A stretch of 35,288 nucleotides of DNA from Clostridia bacterium (GTDB taxonomy: Bacteria; Bacillota; Clostridia; Christensenellales; Borkfalkiaceae): contig JAJPZC010000127.1 in the NCBI GenBank assembly GCA_021204585.1, positions 1 through 35,288 on the forward strand, in the 5' to 3' direction. Shown piece by piece: positions 15,190 through 21,958 of this stretch. The position numbers and the translations under genes are program-made. Numbering within the stretch: the first letter of the stretch is position 1; every line of letters starts with the position of its first letter. The notes under the pieces are model-generated. The model worked only from the letters and a program-made list of their open reading frames with translations, made no database searches and was not told the origin of the DNA.

Positions 15190-16907
15190 GTTACAAAGAT
15201 GCGTATGAGTCCTGGCTTAAGGACGAAAGGCTGAACGAAGAAGGCAGAAAGGAACTGGAGAGCATAGCTGGCGACGAGAGCGAAATAGAGTACAGCTTCG
15301 GCGCAGAGCTTGAGTTCGGCACGGCCGGCATGCGCGGAGTCATAGGCTACGGCACCAACAAGATGAACGTGTACACCGTTATGCGTGCCACACAGGGCCT
15401 TGCACAGTTCATAAAGACTCTGGGACAGGATGCCATGGACAGGGGCGTTGCCATATCTTATGACACAAGGCGCAAGAGCGAGGTGTTCGCCAGAGCTGCT
15501 GCGGACGTGCTTGCCGCCAACAACATCACGGCATACGTCTTTGACGTTGTCCATCCCGTACCCATGCTTTCCTTCTCAGTGCGCTACATGGGCACCATAG
15601 CAGGCATAATGGTTACGGCCTCCCACAACCCCAAGATCTACAACGGCTACAAGGTATACGGCCAGGACGGAGCGCAGATGAGCCCCGAGGACACGGCTGT
15701 GGTTGTGGACTTCATAAAGAAGCAGACAGACTTCCTTGGAGCCCCCGTTCCCACACCGGAGCAGAAGGCGGCATACGTGAAAGAGATGCCCGCCAAGGTG
15801 GACAAGGCATACTACAAGGAGCTCACAAAGCTCACCCTCTCCAAGAAGGCCGTCAAGGCCTGCGGCAAGGACCTGCAGATAGTATACACTCCCGTTCACG
15901 GCTCCGGCTACATCCCTGTAACGACAATCCTCAAGAAGATAGGCCTCAACGTAACCGTCGTCGAGGAGCAGAAGAACCCGGACACCGAGTTCTCCACCGT
16001 TGCCGTTCCCAACCCCGAGTTCAAAGAGACCCTTTCCATGGGCATTGAATACGCAAAGCGCATAGGAGCTGACGCAGTCTTCGGCACAGACCCCGACTGC
16101 GACCGCCTGGGCGTGGTTGTAAAGAACAAGGCCGGCGAGTTTGAGTCCCTTTCCGGTAACCAGGTAGGCATCCTCCTTCTGGACTACATCCTCAACAGGC
16201 TCAAGGATGAAAACAAACTCCCTGCAAACGCAGCCGTCGTAAAGTCCTTCGTGACCACAGGCATGGCCAAGGCCATATGCGCAAAGTTCGGCGTAGCCCT
16301 CTTTGAGGTCCCCGTAGGCTTCAAGTTCATCGGCGAGAAGATCAAGCAGTGGGAAAAGGACCACTCCCACACATACGTATTCGGCTTTGAGGAGTCCTGC
16401 GGATACCTCCGCGGCACCCACGCAAGAGACAAGGATGCCGTCGTAGCCTCCATGCTCTTTGCCGAGATGGTATGCTACTACACGTACATCGGCAAGACCG
16501 TCTCCCAGCGCCTGCAGGAGATATACGCAACATACGGGTACGTTCTGGACTGCAACATCTCCATCCCCTTCAAGGGCCTCAACGCCATGAAAGAGATGAA
16601 CGCCCTCGTAGATTCCCTTAAAGTAGAGCCCATCACCAAGTTCGACATCTACAACGTCTCCGCCGTCCGCGACTACTCCAAGAACATCCGCACGGATCTT
16701 GCCACCGGCGAGAAGACCGAGATCGGCTCCCCCCTCACCAACTGCGTATACTACGAACTTGAGAACGGCAGCTTCATCTGCGTCCGTCCCTCCGGCACGG
16801 AGCCCAAGCTCAAGATATACTTCTCCGTAAAGGCCAACAACAAGACAGACGCCGAGGCCGCCCTCGCCAGGATGCAGGCCGCCGTCCAGGAGATCATCAA
16901 GGCATAA
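15186..16907 (+). CDS. Phosphoglucomutase/phosphomannomutase (alpha-D-phosphohexomutase)
   Basis: A 573-residue PgcA/PGM2-like enzyme that interconverts glucose-1-P and glucose-6-P (or the mannose pair), feeding sugar-nucleotide and envelope synthesis. Four domains are recognisable by their landmarks: GTAGMRG near residue 40, the phosphoserine loop TASHNPK with S146, the metal-binding loop GTDPDCDRLG at about residues 300-310, the sugar-specificity loop GFEESCGY near residue 400, and the phosphate-binding loop RPSGTEPK near the C-terminus. The length suits the PGM2-type group. AGGAG lies 11 bases upstream, inside the overlapping upstream ORF. The gene is followed by the terminator that forms the first part of direct repeat copy A. 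Confidence 0.94.
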   Translation: MSYKDAYESWLKDERLNEEGRKELESIAGDESEIEYSFGAELEFGTAGMRGVIGYGTNKMNVYTVMRATQGLAQFIKTLGQDAMDRGVAISYDTRRKSEVFARAAADVLAANNITAYVFDVVHPVPMLSFSVRYMGTIAGIMVTASHNPKIYNGYKVYGQDGAQMSPEDTAVVVDFIKKQTDFLGAPVPTPEQKAAYVKEMPAKVDKAYYKELTKLTLSKKAVKACGKDLQIVYTPVHGSGYIPVTTILKKIGLNVTVVEEQKNPDTEFSTVAVPNPEFKETLSMGIEYAKRIGADAVFGTDPDCDRLGVVVKNKAGEFESLSGNQVGILLLDYILNRLKDENKLPANAAVVKSFVTTGMAKAICAKFGVALFEVPVGFKFIGEKIKQWEKDHSHTYVFGFEESCGYLRGTHARDKDAVVASMLFAEMVCYYTYIGKTVSQRLQEIYATYGYVLDCNISIPFKGLNAMKEMNALVDSLKVEPITKFDIYNVSAVRDYSKNIRTDLATGEKTEIGSPLTNCVYYELENGSFICVRPSGTEPKLKIYFSVKANNKTDAEAALARMQAAVQEIIKA

Positions 16908-16976
16908 CACAGCCCCTCCAAAGGGCCTGCCCGTCTCCGCTCCAACTTAGACATTACACTTTAGATCACCTCATAA

Positions 16977-17152
16977 AAAGAGCCTGTCCCGCACATCGGG
17001 GCAGGTTCTTTTTCGCTCTCATACCTGGTCTGAAGAGCCGCCAAACTGGCTACACAAAAAAACAGCCGCTGGAAAAACTGCAGTATATATGAACAATACG
17101 GCCAGATTTTGAGCTCTGGCGGCCAATTGTAAGGTATACATTGCAATTAGCC
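16977..17152. repeat. About 177-bp direct repeat, copy A (upstream of the AAA+ ATPase gene)
   Basis: Begins with the terminator hairpin after the phosphohexomutase gene and continues through CTGAAGAGCCGCCAAACTGG, TATATAT, and CGGCCAATTGTAAGGTATAC to TTGCAAT. The same order of blocks occurs at 18462-18638. The two copies share most bases and differ in scattered substitutions. One stem has changed on both sides: GCCAGA/TCTGGC here and GCCAGG/CCTGGC in copy B. Confidence 0.92.
16981..17013 (+). terminator. Intrinsic terminator after the phosphohexomutase gene
   Basis: CCTGTCCCG, short loop, CGGGGCAGG, then TTCTTTTT. Confidence 0.85.
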
Positions 17153-17162
17153 AAAAAAATAC

Positions 17163-17191
17163 TTGACATCCTGAATTCCTTACACCAAAAT
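17163..17191 (+). promoter_or_regulatory. Probable promoter of the AAA+/DUF4143 gene
   Basis: TTGACA, 17-bp spacer, CAAAAT (four of six matches). It lies outside the direct repeat, between copy A and the gene. Confidence 0.5.
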
Positions 17192-17229
17192 TAAGACAGC
17201 GCATCTAAACCATCCAAAGGACTTGTAAA

Positions 17230-18450
17230 ATGACATATCTCCACAGAGCACTGGAAGATGCATTTATGGAAGCACAGAGCGAAGCTCCTGCAACGCTTCT
17301 GTCCGGGCCGAGGCAGGTCGGCAAGACAACAATGCTGGAACATCTTATGGAAGGCACAGACAGAAAGTTTGTGTCCCTGGATTATGCAAGCAATCTGGAC
17401 ATGGCCCGGAAAGACCCGGATGGATTCTTCCAGATTTTCTCCCCTCCTGTCCTTGTGGATGAAGTTCAGTATGCTCCCGGCTTGTTCAGACAGATAAAAA
17501 TAATAGCAGACAAGACTCACCGGAACGGAGATTTCTGGCTTACAGGATGTCAGCCCTATGCACTTATGAGAGGCAAAACAGAATCATTAGCCGGCAGACT
17601 CAGTCTTCTTAATATGATGCCGATGTCCCATTCTGAGATATGCGGATACGAGAATACTGCATTCGTTCCTGAAGCCGCAGCATTGATGTCCCGCCACTGC
17701 ACCCCTATGACAATGCCGGAAACATTTCAGATGATATTTGACGGGGGAATGCCCAAACTTGTTTCCGGAGAGGCCAAAAACCGAAAAAAGTTCTATGATG
17801 ATTATATTCAGGCCTATATAGAAAAGGATCTGAACTATCTTTCCCTTGGAATAGACGGCCTGGGCTTCTCAAACTTTATTCATGTTGTTGCAGCACATGT
17901 AGGACAGCTGGTCAATGTGTCAAATCTTGCAAAAGAAGCTGAAGTGAGCCGGGAAACAGCAAACAGATGGCTGGAACTTTTGGAGCAGCTGAATATTATC
18001 TTCCTGTTAAGGCCCTATTCCAACAGCCTGCTGAAACGCACTATCGGAACGCCGAAACTGTATTTCCATGACACCGCCCTTGCGATTCAGCTTATGGGCT
18101 GGGAAAATCCTGCGGTATTGCAGAACTGCGCACTGAGCGGGGCATACTTTGAGAACTATGTCATAAGTGAAGTGTACAAGAGCTGGATTAACACAGGCAG
18201 CAAGCCGAAACTGAACTTCTACCGTGACAAAGATGGAAATGAGATAGATCTCATTATAGAAGAAAACGCCTGCCTGCACCCTTTGGAAATCAAGAAAACC
18301 GCCACCCCGTCATCAGATATGATATCTGCATTCAAATGTCTTAAAGTGCCCGAGGCATTCACTATAGGGAAAGGCGGAGTAATTTGCAATGCTTCAGAAC
18401 TGTCTGCGTTTGATGCCAATAATCTCATTATTCCTGCATACATGATATAG
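17230..18450 (+). CDS. AAA+ ATPase with DUF4143 domain (ATP-binding, PD-(D/E)XK-like C-terminus)
   Basis: A 406-residue protein of the AAA_14/DUF4143 type. Walker A is GPRQVGKTT near residues 26-34, and Walker B is LVDEVQYA near residue 80. After a winged-helix-like stretch (LAKEAEVSRETANRWLELLEQ) the C-terminal DUF4143 domain carries NEIDLIIEE and LEIKKT, the D...ExK pattern of restriction-like folds. The biochemical role of this large family is unknown; members are often multicopy and accessory. The ATG has AAAGGA nine bases upstream. Codon use is AT-richer and less biased than in the neighbouring phosphohexomutase gene. The gene is bounded on both sides by ~177-bp direct repeats and lies next to a duplicated fragment of the ASCH gene, pointing to acquisition by insertion. 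Confidence 0.9.
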   Translation: MTYLHRALEDAFMEAQSEAPATLLSGPRQVGKTTMLEHLMEGTDRKFVSLDYASNLDMARKDPDGFFQIFSPPVLVDEVQYAPGLFRQIKIIADKTHRNGDFWLTGCQPYALMRGKTESLAGRLSLLNMMPMSHSEICGYENTAFVPEAAALMSRHCTPMTMPETFQMIFDGGMPKLVSGEAKNRKKFYDDYIQAYIEKDLNYLSLGIDGLGFSNFIHVVAAHVGQLVNVSNLAKEAEVSRETANRWLELLEQLNIIFLLRPYSNSLLKRTIGTPKLYFHDTALAIQLMGWENPAVLQNCALSGAYFENYVISEVYKSWINTGSKPKLNFYRDKDGNEIDLIIEENACLHPLEIKKTATPSSDMISAFKCLKVPEAFTIGKGGVICNASELSAFDANNLIIPAYMI

Positions 18451-18461
18451 CTTTAACCGTC

Positions 18462-18638
18462 AAAAGAGCCTGTTCCGTATCCGGGGACAGGTTCTTTTTT
18501 TGCTCTCATACCGGGTCTGAAGAGCCGCCAAACTGGCTACATGAAAATCAGCCTCCGTAAAAACTGCCGTATATATGTACAATACGGCCAGGTTTTGAGA
18601 CCTGGCGGCCAATTGTAAGGTATACATTGCAATCAGCC
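18462..18638. repeat. About 177-bp direct repeat, copy B (downstream of the AAA+ ATPase gene)
   Basis: Second copy of 16977-17152 in the same orientation, beginning with a terminator hairpin and ending in TTGCAATCAGCC. Confidence 0.92.
18466..18497 (+). terminator. Intrinsic terminator after the AAA+ ATPase gene
   Basis: CCTGTTCC, loop, GGGGACAGG, then TTCTTTTTTT. Homologous to the terminator at 16981-17013. Confidence 0.85.
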
Positions 18639-18651
18639 GGAAACCCTTAAG

Positions 18652-18682
18652 TACATCCAGGACTGAGGGCCCTGGATACTCC
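18652..18682. repeat. Duplicated fragment of the ASCH gene 3' end
   Basis: These 31 bases match the last codons of the ASCH gene (18853-18884) with one indel and one mismatch. Both copies form a hairpin from ATCCAGG and CCTGGAT. The fragment sits right after direct repeat copy B. Confidence 0.75.
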
Positions 18683-18774
18683 CATACTTCCGCTTTAATT
18701 CAACTTGTTCAGATTCTATCATTATCCAGTCCTCTGGCTGCTATAATATGACTTTAAGACAATGCTGTCAGCAA

Positions 18775-18804
18775 AAATTATCTCAAATTATCTCAAATTA
18801 TCTC
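18775..18804. repeat. Three perfect 10-bp tandem repeats (AAATTATCTC)
   Basis: Three identical units in tandem, followed by a partial fourth (AAAT), in the AT-rich spacer after the ASCH gene. The rest of 18639-18845 shows no gene. Confidence 0.9.
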
Positions 18805-18845
18805 AAATATACAATGGCATTGTAAATCAAAAATCAGCCGTACTC

Positions 18846-19253
18846 TCACAGATACATCCAGGACTGCGGTGCCCTGGATACTCCTGTGGCCTTGAGCTCA
18901 ACAGGCTCTTCATATGCCGTTATGCGGCCCAGAAGGAAGGCATGGGCAATCTCTTGGCCGTGGAAATACTGCCTGTATGCGGCCTCTGTAAGGCCTCCCA
19001 GAGCTTTTGTGCGCTCCCACAGCTCCTCCACGGGGAGCTCCAGAAGCCCTATGACCTCTGCCTCTCCCATGATATGCTTTGCGGGTGCGGTCTCGTATAT
19101 AAGCATCCTGGAGACAGGGCGCCGGGGCACGGAGCGGCGGTATTCGCATGTCTTGGTGCCGTTTAAAATAGCCCGGGCATATGCCGGGCGGACGGATATG
19201 AGTATGGTGCTTTTGAGGCCCTCTACGGGCGTTGGATCTTGCATAAGTCTCAT
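18846..19253 (-). CDS. ASCH domain protein
   Basis: A 135-residue protein. ASCH is a PUA-like fold thought to bind RNA or modified nucleotides. The family's opening motif is present (ILISVRPAYARAILNGTKTCEYRR), and it ends in the usual PQSWMYL (PPQSFxYL type). The predicted start at 19253 lies 10 bases after the stop of the metal exporter, with only a weak ribosome binding site; an ATG nine bases inside is an alternative. It is likely co-transcribed with the exporter. The 3' end has been copied at 18652-18682. Confidence 0.82.
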   Translation of the reverse strand: MRLMQDPTPVEGLKSTILISVRPAYARAILNGTKTCEYRRSVPRRPVSRMLIYETAPAKHIMGEAEVIGLLELPVEELWERTKALGGLTEAAYRQYFHGQEIAHAFLLGRITAYEEPVELKATGVSRAPQSWMYL

Positions 19254-19263
19254 GAAACAGGCT

Positions 19264-20127
19264 TCAGGCCAGGCCTAAAGCAACCATTATAGCATTAACG
19301 ATGATGCCTGCCAGGATGGCTGTGAGGTACAGGACTACGATAAGGATTATGTTCCTGCGGATCTTCTTGCCGTTGGACAGAAGGACCACGAGGCCGAGGC
19401 CTGCGTTGCAGCAGAGGCCTGCCACCATTGAGCCGAACATGATGCCGCCGTTCACGAAGGCGCCCGTTATGATGACGCTGGAGGCGCATGTGGGTATGAG
19501 GCCTACGAGGGCGGTGACTATGGGCTGCACGTAGGGGCCGCCTATGAAGGAAGAGGCTATGGTGTCCTCGCCTATGGCCTCTATAATGTAGCCGAAGGCG
19601 ATGTTGACCACAAGGAGCCAGAAGGCAATCTTCAAGGCCTGCCAAAGGGGCGAGACGAGATAGTTGTACACGTTCCCTTCATCCGGCTTTGCCGTAAGAC
19701 GGGCGTGCACAAAGCGCTCCAGGGGCATCTCCTGCAAGGTTTCCTTGCGCATGACGGCGTTGGCTATGTAGCCTACAAGGATGGCGAAGACGAACTTGAT
19801 GGCAAGGAGCGGCAGGACGGACTTGATGCCCTCGCTGTCTCCGAGGAGGACTACCAGTGCCTCGTCTGACGTGGAGATGAAGACTGCGAGGATTGTGCCT
19901 GTGCGGATGATGCCGGAGTCATAGAGTTTTGCGGCCATGACAGAAAAACCGCACTGAGGCACAAGGCCTGTGGCGGCTCCTACCACGGGAGCTATGTATC
20001 CCTGCATGACTTTGCGGCTGCGAAGGAGTGCCGTCCTGTTCTCTATTATCTCTATAAGGATATAGACAATGAATAGGAATGGCAGGACGTTGACGGTGTC
20101 CAGCAGCGCATCCGTGAAAATTTCCAT
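19264..20127 (-). CDS. ArsP_2-type putative heavy-metal (manganese) exporter
   Basis: A 287-residue protein with about nine or ten hydrophobic segments. It shows the two internally repeated motifs of this transporter group: GLVPQCGFSVMAAKLY near residue 55 and GLIPTCASSVIITGAF near residue 213, each a P-x-C in a membrane helix. Such proteins are annotated as putative manganese or 10TM heavy-metal exporters; the substrate is not established for this one. The start codon has no ordinary ribosome binding site: GGACGG directly abuts the ATG. Just upstream is a terminator-like hairpin (20136-20182). Downstream lies the ASCH gene in the same direction. Confidence 0.82.
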   Translation of the reverse strand: MEIFTDALLDTVNVLPFLFIVYILIEIIENRTALLRSRKVMQGYIAPVVGAATGLVPQCGFSVMAAKLYDSGIIRTGTILAVFISTSDEALVVLLGDSEGIKSVLPLLAIKFVFAILVGYIANAVMRKETLQEMPLERFVHARLTAKPDEGNVYNYLVSPLWQALKIAFWLLVVNIAFGYIIEAIGEDTIASSFIGGPYVQPIVTALVGLIPTCASSVIITGAFVNGGIMFGSMVAGLCCNAGLGLVVLLSNGKKIRRNIILIVVLYLTAILAGIIVNAIMVALGLA

Positions 20128-20135
20128 CCGTCCAT

Positions 20136-20182
20136 AAAAAATCCGGCGTCACAACAATTGTAATATGGTGCTGCAGCCGGAT
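20136..20182 (-). terminator. Terminator-like hairpin eight bases before the exporter start codon
   Basis: Minus strand ATCCGGC, 28-base loop with an inner CAC/GTG pairing, GCCGGAT, then TTTTTT. The U-tract ends only eight bases before the ATG at 20127. It may be the terminator of the MalK-like gene, an attenuator for the exporter, or both. A possible -10 box (TACAAT, 20157-20162) lies in the loop. Confidence 0.6.
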
Positions 20183-20207
20183 TGAAACTCAAATATCTTT
20201 CGCATAT

Positions 20208-20229
20208 CCCCCGCTGTTTCGCTGCGGGG
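20208..20229. other. GC-rich hairpin after the MalK-like gene
   Basis: CCCCGC and GCGGGG with a 9-base loop, without a U-tract. It lies ten bases beyond the MalK-like stop codon. Confidence 0.55.
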
Positions 20230-20238
20230 CCTGTCTTG

Positions 20239-21492
20239 CTACTTCTTCTTTTTGGCCTTGGGGGCAAGCTGCTTCAAAATCTCGCGCTCCTCAACGAAGG
20301 ACTTTGGCATCCTGTCTGCATCCGCATGCTTGGTCTTCTGGTACCCCTCGTCTTTTGCAAGGATGGTAAGCCTCGTTTCGCCGTCAAAGAGATACAGGTG
20401 CTCCGTATCCGTGTTGACCTGGATCTCGTGGTCCTTGAAAGGAGCCCCTTCGTCCCAGTCTCCGGACCAGTTCGCGCCGACTTCCTTGAACTTGACCTTC
20501 ATTATGTTGCGTCCTGCGGAGCACTCCGTATAGATGGCGTTGCCTGCGTACTCGTTCTGTATGGCCGTGGCCTTGAACATGCCGCCCTCTTCCACTATCT
20601 GCGTGTCCTCCGGACGGAGTCCTAAGATAACCTTCCTGTCCTTGTCCAGATAGTCCTCCAGGTTCTCTATCCTGGCCTTTATCTTGTCGCTTACGGGAAT
20701 GTCCCCGAAGTCACACCGTACCACAATCTTGCCGTCCTCTGCGGATGCAAGGGTGGCGTTGAAGATGAAGTTTATGGTGGGCTGGCCTATGTAGAATGCC
20801 ACGTATGAGTTGGCGGGATAGTCGTACAGGTTGGCAGGAGTGTCCACCTGCTGCACGAATCCTTCACGGAGGATTACTACCCTTGTAGCGATGGCAAGGG
20901 CATCCTGCAGGTTCCTTGTGGCGTATATGTACGGGGCCTTGGTCCTCATCTGCAGGTTGATTATGATATTGAGCATCTCGGCACGGAGCTTGGTGTCCAG
21001 GCCGGACAGGGGCTCATCGAACATGAACACTTGGGGCTCACGCACCAGGGCACGGCCGAAGGCCACCTTGAGCTTTTCCGACGCAATGAGGTTCTTGGGC
21101 TTCTTGTACAGAAGATCCGAGATGCCAAGTATCTGGGACACCACTCTGACCCTCTCTTCAATGAGCGTCTGGGGAGCCTTCCTTACCTTGAGGCCGAATG
21201 CAAGGTTGTCAAATATTGTGTCGCTGGGGAAGAGCGTGTCTCCCTTGAACACGACGGACACGTCCCTGGCCTTGGGCTCAAGGCTTGTGACATCCTTGCC
21301 GTTTATCTGTATAGTTCCCGAAGACGTGTCATCCAGGCCGGATATGAGACGTATAAGCGTACTCTTGCCGCTTTTTTCCTGTCCCACAACGACAACGAAC
21401 TCATTCTCATCCACTTCCAGATTGAAGTCCGTAATAGCCGGCACGCCAGAGGGGTATATCTTATTGACCGCAGTAAGCTTGAGACTGCTCAT
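20239..21492 (-). CDS. Orphan MalK/UgpC-like ABC ATPase with degenerate motifs
   Basis: A 417-residue protein with the domain layout of the MalK/MsmX/UgpC sugar-importer ATPases: an N-terminal ABC domain and a C-terminal regulatory part (ILGLRPEDTQI). Walker A (GQEKSGKST, residues 37-45), Walker B and D-loop (FMFDEPLSGLD, 156-166) are intact. However, the Q-loop Gln is Lys83 (VFKGDTLFP instead of VFQxxxLYP), the LSGGQ signature reads LIASE (135-139), and the switch His is absent (YATRN instead of YVTHD, 190-194). The tail ends in a Lys-rich run. No sugar permease genes are nearby. ATG 21492 is chosen because AGAGGTG lies seven bases upstream; a GTG nine bases earlier is possible. It may bind ATP but should be impaired for hydrolysis as a canonical dimer. 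Confidence 0.88.
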   Translation of the reverse strand: MSSLKLTAVNKIYPSGVPAITDFNLEVDENEFVVVVGQEKSGKSTLIRLISGLDDTSSGTIQINGKDVTSLEPKARDVSVVFKGDTLFPSDTIFDNLAFGLKVRKAPQTLIEERVRVVSQILGISDLLYKKPKNLIASEKLKVAFGRALVREPQVFMFDEPLSGLDTKLRAEMLNIIINLQMRTKAPYIYATRNLQDALAIATRVVILREGFVQQVDTPANLYDYPANSYVAFYIGQPTINFIFNATLASAEDGKIVVRCDFGDIPVSDKIKARIENLEDYLDKDRKVILGLRPEDTQIVEEGGMFKATAIQNEYAGNAIYTECSAGRNIMKVKFKEVGANWSGDWDEGAPFKDHEIQVNTDTEHLYLFDGETRLTILAKDEGYQKTKHADADRMPKSFVEEREILKQLAPKAKKKK

Positions 21493-21530
21493 AACCTGCA
21501 CCTCTTACCTGCAAGATTAGCTGTAATAGC

Positions 21531-21559
21531 ATAATAGCACAAAACTTTCCTTTTGACCA
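21531..21559 (-). promoter_or_regulatory. Promoter of the MalK-like gene
   Basis: Minus strand TGGTCA, 17-bp spacer, TATTAT; predicted start near 21524. Between this and 21748 I see only loosely repeated CAGCCGCCGG-type blocks (about 21617-21672). Confidence 0.55.
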
Positions 21560-21748
21560 CACTTTCAACGCCCCTTTTCCATATAAAATGCCTCCGGCAG
21601 CAAATTTTCATGCGCCGTCCAGCCGCCGGGCTTGTATAGCCGCTGCCGGGCATATACAGCCGCCGCCGGATGCCGTGCTTGTACTGTTGCCTTCGCCGCC
21701 TTCGCACGGGCGATAGTCTCCGGCCACATCCTGCTGCATGTACAGAAA

Positions 21749-21785
21749 CAGCTCCCATGGCGCTTGGCGCTGCGGGAGCCGTTCT
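21749..21785 (-). terminator. Terminator of ABC module 1
   Basis: Long hairpin GGCTCCC...GGGAGCT with an inner GCGC/GCGC stem, followed on the minus strand by GTTTCTGT. On the plus strand it ends in GTTCTTTTC, so it may work in both directions. Confidence 0.6.
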
Positions 21786-21816
21786 TTTCATATATGAAGG
21801 GGTGATATTCTCAACC

Positions 21817-21958
21817 TGACTGAAGCTGCAGGTTGGATTACCGGACTGAAACTGCTGCAGGTTGGATTACCGGACTGAAACTGCTGCGGGCTGGATTGCC
21901 GGGCTGATGTCGCTGCAGGCCGGATTGGCGGGCTGATGTCGCTGCGGGCCGGATTATT
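21817..21958. repeat. Five tandem 29-bp repeats overlapping the permease stop codon
   Basis: Four full 29-base units (21843-21958) and a 26-base first unit (21817-21842) share the frame GGxCTGA...CTGC.GG..GGATT.CC. The units become more alike in neighbouring pairs, as expected of slippage. The last unit overlaps the TAA of the permease gene. There are no spacers, so it is not CRISPR. Confidence 0.9.

Noticed and set aside
15576-16910. 444-codon minus-strand reading frame inside the phosphohexomutase gene
   Set aside because: It is the antisense shadow of a strongly conserved gene, with low-complexity Val/Leu/Gly/Asp text and no motif.
16977-18638. IS element or transposon around the AAA+ ATPase gene
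   Set aside because: The flanking repeats are direct, carry terminators and lack terminal inverted repeats, and no transposase or integrase is encoded.
20128-20238. yybP-ykoY manganese riboswitch before the metal exporter
   Set aside because: The intergenic space is only about 110 bases and I do not see the conserved riboswitch core; only a simple hairpin with U-tract is visible.
21817-21958. CRISPR array
   Set aside because: The 29-bp units abut one another with no spacers and no cas genes are present.
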